From assembly GCA_009760855.2 (NCBI GenBank), contig WPIO01000164.1, positions 107,001 through 171,000 on the forward strand: DNA of 64,000 nt. The letters run 5' to 3'. Shown here one piece after another: positions 33,093-43,850 of the stretch. The stretch is from Cristatella mucedo (Eukaryota > Bryozoa > Phylactolaemata > Cristatellidae). The stretch's first letter is position 1. Each line of letters begins with the position of its first letter. The notes beneath the pieces are model-generated. The model saw nothing but the letters and a program-made list of their open reading frames with translations, did no database searches and was not told the origin of the DNA. The position numbers and the translations under genes are program-made.

Positions 33093-33640
33093 ATAATAAC
33101 CAGTAATACAATTGGTATAGCCCCAAGAGAAAACTAAATTCGTTTACAGCCTTCTGGACAGGAAATAGTCCGCTGGTAAGGGATGGCATGTGCAATTTTA
33201 GCATGCAAGTGTACACAAGCGATTGGATTTGTTATGCTAGTTCCAATGTTTTGACAAAACAAGTTTCCTTGATCAGATACTATTTATTCCAACGTGTTTG
33301 TCAGATACATCAAGAGGGATATTGATCTGAAGCTGCTGAAGTGATCTTGATCTAGTGTCGAATTCCTTACAAATAGCTTGGCTTGGGTAAACCTTGGGCT
33401 ACCGATATACCTATATGTATTTATTATGCTTGCTATGCAAGGCAGCAGTAAAGCTTGTGGTTCAGTGGCAGGCCGACTCTTGGCTGCTGCATACTAGACC
33501 CCTTTGATATAGCTTGGCCCGCGTTTGAAGTGCCGGGCCGCTTCTCGGAAGGAAGGGTAGCAAGCTGGCCTAGAGGGGCAGTTGTGACGTGTGCAGGGGG
33601 ATAGCACCTGTGTGCTCCTACATCTACCAAATATACGTTT
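33093..33640. other. Tail-like fragment and unassigned sequence
   Basis: 33093-33140 resembles a reversed SINE/L2-A tail (AATAATAACCAGTAATACAA, TTGGTATAGCCCCAAGAGAA). 33140-33640 is not recognised. It contains a few L2-like words but no consistent alignment. Confidence 0.35.
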
Positions 33641-34006
33641 GTTGAAGCCAGTCAAGGTATTCTCTCCTTTCGCCGTTGGGACGTTGCATCAAACTTCGAT
33701 GAGGCATGAGCTGATATCAGTGAGGAGGCCGAACCGACAGAGCAAAACCTGATTTGAGAGCTTTTGAAAGCCTTCTTGAGGCCCCGTCTCACTGACGAAG
33801 AAGCCGGTCTCGCAGTGGAGGGCGAAGACCCGCTTCAAGAAGTTGCCACGACTGAGCAAGTGAACCTCAGTGGGGTAAAGCGGATCGCCGAAATCGGCCT
33901 CGACAGCTTACAAACAGCACGTCTGCTTACAGATGTGGTGGTTGAGAGGATAAGCCAGCACTGCTATCGCTAACTTCACCACTACGAACACAATGTCCTT
34001 CATGCC
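33641..34006 (+). other. Unidentified coding-like stretch
   Basis: Two adjoining frames read as acidic, protein-like text. One has FRRWDVASNFDEA, a stop, ADISEEAEPTEQNL. The next (33764-33973) has FLRPRLTDEEAGLAVEGEDP, LQEVATTEQVNLSGVKRIAE and IGLDSLQTARLLTDVVVERI. The base pattern looks coding rather than random. I cannot name the family. A dead transposon or retroelement ORF is as likely as a host exon. Confidence 0.3.
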
Positions 34007-34057
34007 TGCTGCAGGAGATATGCACTACGAAGCGCACCTTGCATATCTCCTGCAGCA
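34007..34057. repeat. Perfect 18-bp inverted repeat with 15-nt loop
   Basis: Left arm TGCTGCAGGAGATATGCA (34007-34024), loop of 15 nt, right arm TGCATATCTCCTGCAGCA (34040-34057). All 18 positions pair. It lies just downstream of the stop of the unidentified frame ending at 33973. Confidence 0.9.
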
Positions 34058-34449
34058 CTGCCCAAAAAGCCGCAGCGGTCACTGAGAAGCTGCGAAAAGT
34101 CCCTCGTTTGATTCAGCAATGGTCCGTGCACCGTCAATGGTTACCGAGACGAGCTTCTATTGGTCAAACCCGCCCAAAGCAGGTAGGAAGGCACTGAAGA
34201 CATCTTGGCCAGTTGTCGTTCCCTTTATCGGTATGAGGCTGCGAAACTCCTCGACTCGGAAGTGTCAATGCCGCAGGAACTTCCGGGTTCGACGACTCAC
34301 TGCAATCTACCGTATTCGACTCCAATTAGGCTAAAATCTATCCTGCATTGGCAATGCTGAGCTCAAAATATCAGCAAATATTGTCGTACATCTTCGATTT
34401 TATTTATCCACCAAATTTTATGTCATTGTACGCATGCCCACTCATGCAA

Positions 34450-37050
34450 ATGAGCTTCGACGACGAGGCCTGGACCCATATCTGCCGAAACTTTAGGTCG
34501 CCTCAATTCAACCACGAATCAGCTGTGCGTAGCTCCAAAAGTTTGGAATAGACTACTAGGCTTCATGTGAAATGTACCTACAAAATTTCACGCGATTCAT
34601 GTCACAAATTTACACGAAGTCCACTGAAATAGGTTGCAGCGGCCCGGGCCAATACTACAATCCACCTCAATCCATTTCATTCCACCACACAGCGAAAGAA
34701 ATCTTGTGCGAAAAAGCTCATTTTTTATTGCATATGACAGACGGTACACTATGCGAAACCGCAAAACTACTAGAAAATAGATTTTGCCGAACTCCAATTT
34801 TAATACATAACTCTGGCAAGATGCAGCAATAGCCCGAAATGGCCGTGGGATATACCTCATCGACTCTAATCCACTGCAAATAGTCCTCAAATTACCAATG
34901 AGAGGCTCTAATTCACATTGCATTTAAGACTGGACTCAGTTGAAACTGCACTCACAGAGTTTCACTCCATAGTAGATACGCGTTCTCATTTAATGCACTG
35001 CGAAATCCGCGTCAATCCGCAGAAAAGCGACCAGAACTCATACACTAGAAGCTCTAATAGTGATTGCACGCTGCTCAACTATTTGGTTATTATGTACTCG
35101 CACTATTTCACGATAATTTCCTCGATCGTTCAGCAGCAATGCACTGCAATCAACTACAATGGCGGGGCCAAAACCGCAATCTATAACAATCTGGTGCAAA
35201 ATGCCCCGAAATCGGTTTCTCAATGCTCCAATTTTGAATGCATATTCCAAAGCACACTGTTTAAAGTGCAACCACATTTTTTTAACTAATCACGTTCGTA
35301 CAATCTCAGGCAATGTATGGCAATCTATGGCAACGGCTCGGCTCCAAGCAGCAATCTAATACAATTTGTGGCATATCGATCTCAAATTGGCTGCGTGAAG
35401 CTCCAATTGTCATCGTATTTAAGATTTCACGATGTTAATAGTGAAACTAGATTTTTCTAGCTATTTTGCACGTTGTCAACATTGCACAGCAATGACAGGG
35501 GCAAATACCACAATTGTTAGGTTAACCGACGAGAAATCGGCTGCATCAAGCTCCAAATCTCATTCCACGTAACATCTCACTGCTCACGCACATCTTTCAA
35601 CTCGCTTTGTGCGTTTAATCTCGGGCAATGCATAGCAATCGACGGCAATTGCCCGAGCAAATACGGCAATCCATTATGATCCGTCGAAAATCACTGGATA
35701 GTGGCTCGGTCAAGGTCAACATTTTCTTTGGTGTCACACCGTAGTGTGCTTAAAGTGCAATCACATCCTTTCAATTAATCGCGAACGTAAAATTGAGAGT
35801 AATGAGTGGTAATCGACAGCAATTGCCTCGGCCAATACCGCAACTCGAGGCCTATCGACGAGAAATTGGCAGCGTGAAGCTTCAATATTCATTACATAGA
35901 GCATTCCGCTTAGTCTAAAGTGAAATCGTGGCATTTTCAAGCTGCTTTGCTCGTTAACTGTCGACAATTCACGGCAATCGACAGCACTTGTCGGGCCAAT
36001 ACTGCAATTCGTATAAAATCGACAAGATTAGCTGTATGAAATAGCTACTCTTATTCAACGTAACGTCTCACTTTACACGAACATAATTTGCACCTGTTTC
36101 GCGTTCAATGACGGCCATGCGTAATGCATAAGAGGCAGGTACGCAATACCACACAGTACACCGAGGTAGACTCAAAGACGTTTATTCACATGGACGCCGC
36201 CGCGGGCCAGACGGCCCGCCCGGCGTCCTCGACCTAACTCCCGGGTCTTTGGAGACCGGTACTTATATACCACTGTCATAAATCACAACAGGCCATAGGC
36301 CAACGACAGTGTCATAATCTCAAAATAGCCACATAACGGTCCATTACAAATAGACTGACAGCTTCTGGGAGAATCACCAACTTGTCTTGCGTATTTAATC
36401 ACGGTGTATTAAAATTGCAACCGCATCCTTTCAAACAATCGAGAACGTACAATCGAGAGCAATGCGCGGCAATCGATGGCAATGGCCCGGCTTCTATTGC
36501 AATATCTTTCAGATTAAATAGAAATAGGCGGTTCAAAGCTTCAATTATCATTCCACATGACGTTCACTTTGCGTACACATACTTTCAACCCCTTGTGTGA
36601 GTTTAATCTCGGGCAATGAATAGCAATCGAAGGCAATGGTACGGAAAAATACGGCAATCTGGGACGCTCTGCTACAATTAGACACAATGCTGGTGGGCAA
36701 AGATCCATCTGTTCTTCCTTGTTACAGGCATTGTATTAAAGTGAAGCCACATCCTTTCAACCAAACGCGAACGTACAATCGAGAACGATGCACGATAATC
36801 GGCGACAATTGCCCGGGAAAATGCGACAAATTGATCACAAATTAACTTAGAGATGCTTTAATTGTAACTGCATTTTACTCAGTGCAACCGTGGAGTTGTT
36901 AAGCTGATTTGCTTGTTAATCGTTTGCAATAGGTTGCAATTGATTGCAAGGGCTAGGGTTATGATCAATCCACTATCAGTCGGTAGTTGTCAGAAAATGA
37001 GTGGGCGAAGCTTTAATATTAATTGAACTTGACACCTGGTTTTAAAAAGA
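34450..37050. repeat. Degenerate ~160-bp satellite with higher-order structure
   Basis: A diverged unit recurs about every 150-175 bp. Its anchors are a GGCAATCGACGGCAATTGCC-like core followed by AATACNGCAATC, and a GAAATCGGCTGCGTGAAGCT-like box then CCAAT. The second box occurs near 35206, 35368, 35530, 35856, 36018, 36519, 36833 and 36986. More decayed versions occur near 34515, 34780, 34890 and 35042. Three monomer types are separable by the sequence before the core: type 1 (CACATCCTTTCAA then CGCGAACGTACAATCGAG), type 2 (GCTGCTTTGCTCGTTAACTG) and type 3 (TCGCTTTGTGCGTTTAATCT). Order from 35271 is 1-2-3-1-2-3, then after an insert 1-3-1-2. The 1-to-1 spacing of about 490 bp suggests a trimer unit. 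Confidence 0.8.
36130..36372 (-). mobile_element. LTR-like insert in the satellite
   Basis: This segment does not match any satellite monomer and is more GC-rich. On the minus strand it has TATATAAG (36265-36272 on plus), then a GC-rich stretch, and AATAAA about 75-85 bp further (plus 36182-36187). That TATA-to-polyadenylation-signal layout is typical of an LTR U3-R region. Clear TG...CA ends and a target duplication could not be set. It could be a solo LTR or a small retrotransposon end. Confidence 0.4.
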
Positions 37051-38030
37051 ACTCCCACCATTTTTGAGCCACGGACAAAGTCGCTCTTGGCGAATGCGCC
37101 CTTTTCGAAGGCAGCGTCCCATGCATACCCGGCTGTCTACACTTGTGTACTGCAAATCCACCCGAAATCAGCTAGGTACAAGTAAAAACTCGACGTACTT
37201 GCACTCAAAAACTACGATTTGAGTCAGTTAACTATGTTAAAGGTTTCGGGCATTCTCTTTGTCTGTGAATGAGTGCACACACACGGAAAATTACTCAAAA
37301 GCAATGCAACTTCAATCAGTAGATAAACACGAACAAACTAACATTAACGCGACGGGCGATGGTAACATTTTTACTGCATGTTGCCCTTAACTCAAGTGTA
37401 CAGAGAAATATTTTTTAAATTGTGTATTCTCATTCGATTCCCAGCTGTTTCATGCAATCCCCTGACCCAAGACAGTGATCAGCTTCACTAAACCTTAAAC
37501 TGACCAGGATTAACCTTTTCGACTTTTGATTGGTCTTATCCGTGTTTAAAGCTATAACCTGCATTCAAATTGTGTATACCAAAGCTGACAGTCATTGGCA
37601 AAATGTTAGTTGCCATGGTTATGGGTACCAAGGCCTAGGAATGTTTTATGGCTTGCTTCTGTTGATATTAGATTTACCCAAATTGGTCACGCTGAAACTA
37701 CACTCACCTAAGTAGGCAGACATCACATGAGTGTCGCAAAAATTGATCGTGACTTTACAAATGACAAAGTTCGCTCTTTGTGATAATTGTGGAGGATGAG
37801 AGTGGCTAAATACCCGTGGTAATAACCTGGTTTGCTCATCGGGACTCTTGGCCTGGGTTTCGGGTAACTTGCTAGAGATCCTTTGGCTTGACCCATGGAG
37901 GGCTTCACAGTGCTTAGCATCTGGTGAGATGATTAGGGCTGTGGTTGGTGGCTCAGGCAGTTTTGGGAAAGAGCTTTGCCATTGCTGTATTTTGTGACTA
38001 GCACATCACAGACATTTGGTGGTTCTGCTG
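37051..38030. other. Unassigned 1 kb
   Basis: No element was recognised. The right part may include eroded N-terminal sequence of the MULE-type relic that begins at about 38040, but frames are not readable. Confidence 0.35.
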
Positions 38031-38044
38031 CAATGGCCTTATCC

Positions 38045-38425
38045 ACCTCGGTGTTGACAAAATGTATAGCATCGGCAAAGAAGCTTTCATAACCCTATCA
38101 TCCTACAAGCAGTGGTCTGTTCTTAATGACACTGGAAATAACCCAACATTTTAAGGCAACTAATTGTACTTGGGGATTCAACAACAGACACAGTTTGTGA
38201 GTTGTTTTCGCCGCTGGCTGCAACTGTACGCCACAAGTGCGAAACTAGCGCCCGAGCCATTGGCTCCGACGTCTAGTATGCTCTAGTCTTGGCAATCGTG
38301 CTAAAATTTCCCACTGCAAAGCACATATTTTGCACAGGACATATGAAGGAGAACATTGCAAGGTATTTCAGGGATAAACTAGGTACGCCAGTGCAGGAAA
38401 GACAAGCCAGCGACTCAATGCCAAA
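38045..38425 (+). pseudogene. MULE-type (Mutator-like) transposase relic
   Basis: The plus frame gives LGVDKMYSIGKEAFITLSSY and NDTGNNPTF, resembling the first catalytic Asp region of MULE transposases (GxDxTFxLGxxYVT then a PTFxGP motif). After frame changes it reads AIGSDV, a stop, YALVLAIVLKFPTAKHIF and CTGHMKENIARYFRDKLG. This corresponds to the second Asp (GTDGExAL) and the F-P-x-A-x-H-x-x-C-x-x-H-x-x-x-N block. Several stops and at least one frameshift are present. Termini were not found. A related captured-transposase gene is unlikely given the damage. Confidence 0.6.
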
Positions 38426-38454
38426 GTTGCGCCACAGTACATTGTAGATAAGAT

Positions 38455-38572
38455 ATACTGCAATATATTGGCTACAATATATAGTGCTGATTCGTTTGAA
38501 AATGTCAATATATTGTACGGGATTTTTAGAAAATACCAATATATTTGACAATATATTGTAATATATTAGGTA
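38455..38572. repeat. Cluster of CAATATATTG palindromes
   Basis: CAATATATTG or one-base variants occur about six times in about 110 bp of AT-rich DNA between the MULE relic and the hAT relic. A related CAATATATTTATTG word occurs at 41775-41790, beyond the other end of the hAT relic. Confidence 0.6.
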
Positions 38573-39488
38573 TTATTACAAACCTATTCGTCTCTGTCAC
38601 GCGATGCATGATACATAAAAATACACAAGTTGACTTTTTAAATTTGAAAAGATCCAATTAAAATCATATCCGGACATATAACAATAAAAATAATTTTTAA
38701 CCAATCTATCCGGACATATATCCGTATAAATCATTTTCAACTAATCACAATTGTCCAAAAGCACAATCTTGTACAATCGTGGTGGCGCCATTTTTTGTCT
38801 CAGAGGTCGGCAACTTTGATGTCGAGTTCAAGTTCTCGTCCTACAGTCCCACCTGACAACAATAAGGTCTGTCAGCTTTACTTTGGCAAGAATCCTGTGG
38901 GTTCTGAAGCCAATACGTGAAAATTCACTTGAGGAACTGTCCGCAAACAAGACATTAAGCTCGGCTACACGAATCTCATATCTCACGTCAAGCAAAAGCA
39001 CCCGAATTATCATTATCTAAAAATGCTTTACTTGGCGCAGCAAGCACACGGAGACGGCAAATCTGAAACAGCAAGTGACTTCGCCGGAACTGGAAAATCA
39101 GTATTTGGACAGATCACCTTTGTAGTACATGGTAGATAGTCGATCAACCAGTGTATTCAAATGGCTGGAATGGATCGTCATGGATGAGCTCGAATTGATC
39201 TTTTGCGAAAAAGAGTTCACCCGAAGCAATACGAAACTGCACCGATCTCTGTCAAAACACTCAAGAAATATATGCTCAAGCTGGTGGAGGCGGTGGAAAA
39301 AGATATCTGTCAAGGTCGCTACTGCTACCACTTCCGCTCTTGTGTTTGATAGCTGGTCTTAGGATTTAACACACTTTATTGGTCTTTTTATCGTCTACCC
39401 TGGCAAGGAGCATGCTGCTGATCCTGAAATTCATCGGTTGGCCTTCGCACCTCTTCTCAAAAAGACGAATTTTACTGCCAAGAACCAT

Positions 39489-39990
39489 GTTTTGTCGCTC
39501 ACTTTTAGGGCCCTTCATTCTTTGGCTCAGCCTATCTCTCAGATATACTCCCCCACCAGGCCAAGCATTGTACCACCCGCTTTTCGGAATCAAACAGTCT
39601 ACCAAACCTGGTACAAACCTCAAATCCTTTGGAGACCGTGCATTTAGTTCGTATGGGAACTCCCTCCCGACTTGGGTCAGAACATCCCCTGACTAGACTA
39701 CATTGAAAAAGAACTTAAAAACATACCTATTTAGGCCAGCATTTTGTGGGTGCCTGTGATTCGTCCTTAATGTGCTTATGGGTGCTGACACTGTGCATGT
39801 TGCCACTAACTACAGTCGCATGCTGACCCTGTACATGTCACCCAAACCATTCTATTCATGTTGTCTATCAAGCATGATATTACTCACCATTCCATTGCAT
39901 TTTCCTTTGCAGCAAATGTAAAGCGCCTAGAAAGAGATCAAGTTCTCCGATGGCGCTTTATCAAGTGCATTATTATTATTATTATTATTA
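39489..39990 (+). mobile_element. L2-A insertion 1 in the hAT pseudogene
   Basis: Starts at the VLSLTFRALHSLA codons, loses the short segment before NSLPTWVRTSPD, and continues through the 3'UTR and AAAGCGCCTAGAAAGAGATC to an (ATT)n tail. hAT coding text is continuous across it (AKNH to the left; VNFIKSTLEKY to the right). Confidence 0.88.
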
Positions 39991-40159
39991 CTATGTGAAT
40001 TTCATCAAATCGACACTTGAGAAGTACTCCTTGTCTCACGACCCCATTTTCTGTCTGATTAGGGACAACTGCTCAACCAACAAGGCAACAACGGACCTTC
40101 TTGGTGTGTCACTTCTGGGATGCCACAGTCATCGTTTTAACTTGGCTATTAATGCATAC

Positions 40160-40728
40160 ATCACAACACTTCTCGCCGACCTGCACTGTCTACCAGTCAA
40201 GCAACGGATTGACTTCAAGGTTTTGTCGCTCACTTTTAGGTCACTTCATTCTTTGGCTCCAGCCTATCTCTCAGATCTACTCCCCCACCAGGCCAAGCAT
40301 CGTACCACCTCCTCTTTGGAATCTAACTGTTTACCACTACCTCATACAAACCTCAAATCCTGTGGAGACCGTGCCTGTATATCGTATGCTCCCAAAGCCC
40401 GGGACTCACTCCCTACTTGCTTCACAACATCCCCTGACTTGACCACATTTAAAAAGTACTTAAAAACACACCTATATAGGACAGTATTTAGTGGGTCCCC
40501 GTGATTCGTCCTAAATGTGCTTATGCGTGCTGACACTGTGCATGCTGCCGCTAAGCACACTTGCATGCTGACCCTGTGCCTGTCACCCCTAACCATGTTA
40601 TTCATGTTGTTTATCAAGCATGATATTACTCACGATTCATTTGCGTTTCCCTTTGCAGCAAATGTAAAGCGCCTAGAAAGGGATTGAGTTCTCTGAGTTC
40701 GCTTTATCAAGTGGATTATTATTATTAT
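40160..40728 (+). mobile_element. L2-A insertion 2 in the hAT pseudogene
   Basis: Begins TCACAACACTTCTCGCCGAC and reads [40 protein letters not shown] up to YLKTHLYRTVFSGSP, then the 3'UTR and ATT tail. ATACAT occurs at both borders (40156-40161 and 40727-40732), compatible with a 6-bp target duplication or microhomology. The frame 39950-40504 is a fusion of hAT and L2-A text and is not a real protein. Confidence 0.88.
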
Positions 40729-41637
40729 ACATAAGCACATTCATCAAAACCAAATCGGAGTTGATTGGGAAACTCTTGTTAAAGTTGTCAACACTCAAAC
40801 AGTCAGGTTGATTTCACTTGATGACCTCCCTGTGCCCTGTCAAGTACAACGTCACCCGCTGGACAGGCGTACCATATTTGTTTCAGCGCTTCGAAAGACT
40901 CCTTCCAAATCTTGAATAGGCAGACAATTAAATAATGCACCTCGTTCCCACAGCTGGGCAGAAAAAGGAATATTCGGGATCGCAAGCAAGCATTGGCAGA
41001 TTAAAAATCTGTTACGACAGCGCTGCAGCGGCGGGAATGTCGTTGAAAGAATCTGATTTTTATTCCGATCGATCATTGAAACTCGTATCCAGAGTTAGGT
41101 TTCCACCACTATCTTGGCAACGATGCAGGTATCACCCACAGCAAATATTTTGAAACGGCCATCGTCAAGATTTTTGCAAATAAGAAGAACACTCCTACAA
41201 TTCATGAAGAACGTGCTATTGAACAATTGTTGCTCCGTGCAGATCAGGACTCGGAAGAAGCTGTAGACGATGATGCTCAATTGTCTTTTGCTGAGCGAGC
41301 ACTCCAATGACAGTGTGTTGAAGAGAAGAAAGCATGCAGCGAGTACATCAAAAGCGCTTCTTGCTTCCAGCATCATGTAAGGTGCAGAGACTTTTCTCCA
41401 AGGCAAAGCGAGTGTTATGTCCTCAACGTTGTAGCTTGCAGCCCAGAACCTTTAAGGCTCTGTTTTTTCTGAATCAAAACAAGTTACTGTGGAATTTGGC
41501 TCTGGTTGCCTTGATAGTGAATGAAAGTGACTCAGAGACAGCTGATGATAACGAGGAGAACGGAGATGAATATGAAGAAAATGGGAACAATCACAGACTA
41601 TTAATTGCAATATGTGATGTGTAAGATGTGCAATGTT

Positions 41638-41716
41638 TTTCCCTTTGCAGCAAATGTAAAGCGCCTAGAAAGAGATTGAGTTCTTTGAGGGCGCTTTATA
41701 AAGTGCATTATTATTA
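41638..41716 (+). mobile_element. L2-A insertion 3: 3' terminus only
   Basis: TTTCCCTTTGCAGCAAATGT, AAAGCGCCTAGAAAGAGATT, then GAGGGCGCTTTATAAAGTGC and ATTATTATT. About 80 bp, placed just after the hAT stop codon. Confidence 0.85.
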
Positions 41717-42126
41717 TGTATTGCATAGGTGGCAAAGAATATTGCAATGCACTGTATTTTTAGAATTAATTATTACAATATATTTATTGTTGAATATCAG
41801 AGCGTTGAATAAAGTAATAATATTATTGTTCGCAGCCTTGATCAATGCTGATGGCATGCCGGGCCGGCGGAATGAGAGTGGCCACAAGAGCAAACGAGCA
41901 GTCGCAACGGACGAAAAGACGCGCGCGACAATTAAAGAAATGGACAGTTATCGTCTCTCCCCGGTCAGGCGCTTCTGTTTCGTACAGGCGCCTGAAATAA
42001 GTTCTAAAAATTAACGCGGGCCGCAGGTTGAGCGGCAACCGGCAAAAATGGAGAGGAACAAAACCGCGACAATTCAATTAGGCCGGATCCAACAACGAAT
42101 AACTAGGGGGCGTTAAGCCGGACTGG
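41717..42126. other. Unassigned
   Basis: Includes AT-rich DNA with a CAATATATTTATTG word, then a GC-richer stretch with a small open frame (about 41855-42012, MPGRRNESGHKSKRAVATDE). No identification. Confidence 0.35.
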
Positions 42127-43618
42127 AATAATAATAATAATAATAATAATAATCCACTTCATAAAGCGCGCTCGAAGAACTCAATCTCTTTCTAGACGCT
42201 TTACATTTGCTGCAAAGTGAAATGCAATTGAATGGTAAGTAAAATCATGCTTGAAAAACAAACAAAATGAATAACACGGTTAGGGGTGACAGGCACAGGT
42301 TCAGGATGCAAATGTGGTTAGTGGCAGCATGCACAGTGTCAGCACGCATAAGCACATCAAGGACGAATCACAGGGACCCACTATATGCTGTCCTAAATAA
42401 GTTTGTTTTACAGTTCTTTTTAAATGTGGTCAAGTCAGGGGATGTTGTGACGCAAGTCGGGAGTGAGTCCCAGTCTTTGGGAGCATACGAACTAAAGGCG
42501 CGGTCTCCAAAGTATTTGAGATTTGTAAGAGGTAGTGGTAAACAGTTAGATTCCGAAAAGCGAGTGGTACGATGCTTGACCTGGTGAGGGAGTGGATCTG
42601 AGAGATAGGCTGGAGCCAAAGAATGAAGTGAATTAAAAGTGAGCGATAAAACCTTGAAGTGAATCCGTTGCTTAACAGGGAGCCAGTGCAGATCGGCGAG
42701 AAGTGGTGTGATGTGGCAACTGCGACGCTCACGACAGACAAGCCTAGCTGCAGAGTTTTGCACCAGCTGCAATCGCCTGATCGCACATGCTGGTAGGCCA
42801 GTAAGCAGTGAGTTGCAGAAGTCGAGACGAGATGTCACGAATGCATGGACCAACTTGGACGTGGTACCCTTATCTAAACAAGCCCGAATTTTAGCAATGT
42901 TATGTATCTGAAAGTAGGTAGATTTGACTGTGGAGATGATGTGGTCGTCTAACGAGATGTCACTTTAGAACATAAAACCTAGATTTCGAGCTGATTCAAC
43001 TGGAGATATGCTGGCAGAGCCAATTTTGAGCGTCAGCCTTTTCAATTTCTAAATCACACTAGGTTTGCCCATAACTAGTAAGTTAGTTTTATCATCGTTT
43101 AGTTTTAGAAAATTTGCTTCCATCCATGTGCGGATGTCATCAATACATGCAGCAAGTGAGTTGAGAAAATGTGAGGTGCTCGAAGGCTGGGAGGGATCAA
43201 AGCAAAGGTACAACTAAGTGTCATCCGCATAGAAGTGAAAGCCTAGATTGTGCTTGGCAATCACATCAGCAAGAGGGAGAGTATACATCGTGAAAAGAAC
43301 CGGACCTAGCACGGAGCCCTGAGGTACCTCGAAATCTTTGTCCATTCACGTCAATACTCTGGAGTCTCCCACTGAGATAGGACCTGAACCACTGCAGAGA
43401 AGTGCCAGTGATGGCTAGGAGAGATGCGAGGCGCTCTAGAAGAACTTTGTGATCGATAGTATCAAAAGCTGCCGAAAGATCGAGCAAAACAAGCAGGGAC
43501 ATTCTACCCATATCTGCATTCCTTAGTAGGTCGTTGTATACCCTAAGCAATGCTGACTCCGGAGAGTGATTAGCTCTAAAGCCAGACTGGAACTTACTAG
43601 CAAGGTTTGAAGTTTCGA
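42127..43618 (-). mobile_element. L2-A LINE, longest well-preserved RT-to-tail copy
   Basis: The tail (AAT)n is at 42127-42153 and the 3'UTR follows to about 42370. The C-terminal frame 42368-42853 (161 codons) reads MVHAFVTSRLDFCNSLLTGL, PACAIRRLQLVQNSAARLVC and so on to FKKNCKTNLFRTAYSGSL. Above it lie the thumb (ANFLKLNDDKTNLLVMGKPS-like in other frames) and RT motif A at 43266-43550 (SLLVLLDLSAAFDTIDHKVL, intact FDT). The 5' truncation is at about 43618, inside RT (SNLASKFQSGFRANHS equivalent). The catalytic segment after motif A carries frameshifts, so it is dead, but this is the best guide to the family. Confidence 0.9.
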
Positions 43619-43624
43619 TATATG

Positions 43625-43850
43625 AACATTGAATACTAGCGATTTTATATGAATAGCTAGGATATATGAATATGGAATATTAGCTAGGCCGTAATAGGCC
43701 TAATGGCGGGACTCGGCCGACCTCGACGCTATGGCGTATCGTGCTTGGAATACTATCTTGGGACGCCGTAGCACATGAGGCCATACAATATTGTACTATT
43801 GTACTACATTTCAATTACAGACTAAAAACATACCGTAGAAAGAAAAAAAA
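43625..43850. other. Unassigned, short internal duplication
   Basis: GATATATGAA-CATTGAATA-CTAGC is followed by a second GATATATGAA-TATGGAATA-TTAGC about 45 bp later. Otherwise unrecognised. Confidence 0.4.

Larger units (their letters stand above)
38830..41622 (+). pseudogene. hAT-family transposase pseudogene (BED-finger type), interrupted three times by L2-A pieces
   Basis: An N-terminal BED-like finger reads KVCQLYFGKN then GYTNLISHVKQKHPNYHY. Next come FKWLEWIVMDELELIFCEKE, the VFD-x-WS block (39342-39359), and THFIGLFIVYPGKEHAADPE up to 39488. After an L2-A insert the ORF resumes FIKSTLEKYSLSHDPIFCLI, RDNCSTNKATTDLLGVSLLG and CHSHRFNLAINAYI. After a second insert it continues (WETLVKVVNTQTVRLISLDD, CPVKYNVTRWTGVPYLFQRF). 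The end shows the hAT dimerisation region (KVQRLFSKAKRVLCPQRCSL, RTFKALFFLNQNKLLWNLAL) and an acidic tail. Frameshifts and stops add to the insertions. Confidence 0.85.

Noticed and set aside
39950-40504. 184-codon plus-strand ORF as a gene
   Set aside because: It begins in the tail of one L2-A insert, crosses hAT text and ends in a second L2-A insert, so it is a fusion artefact.
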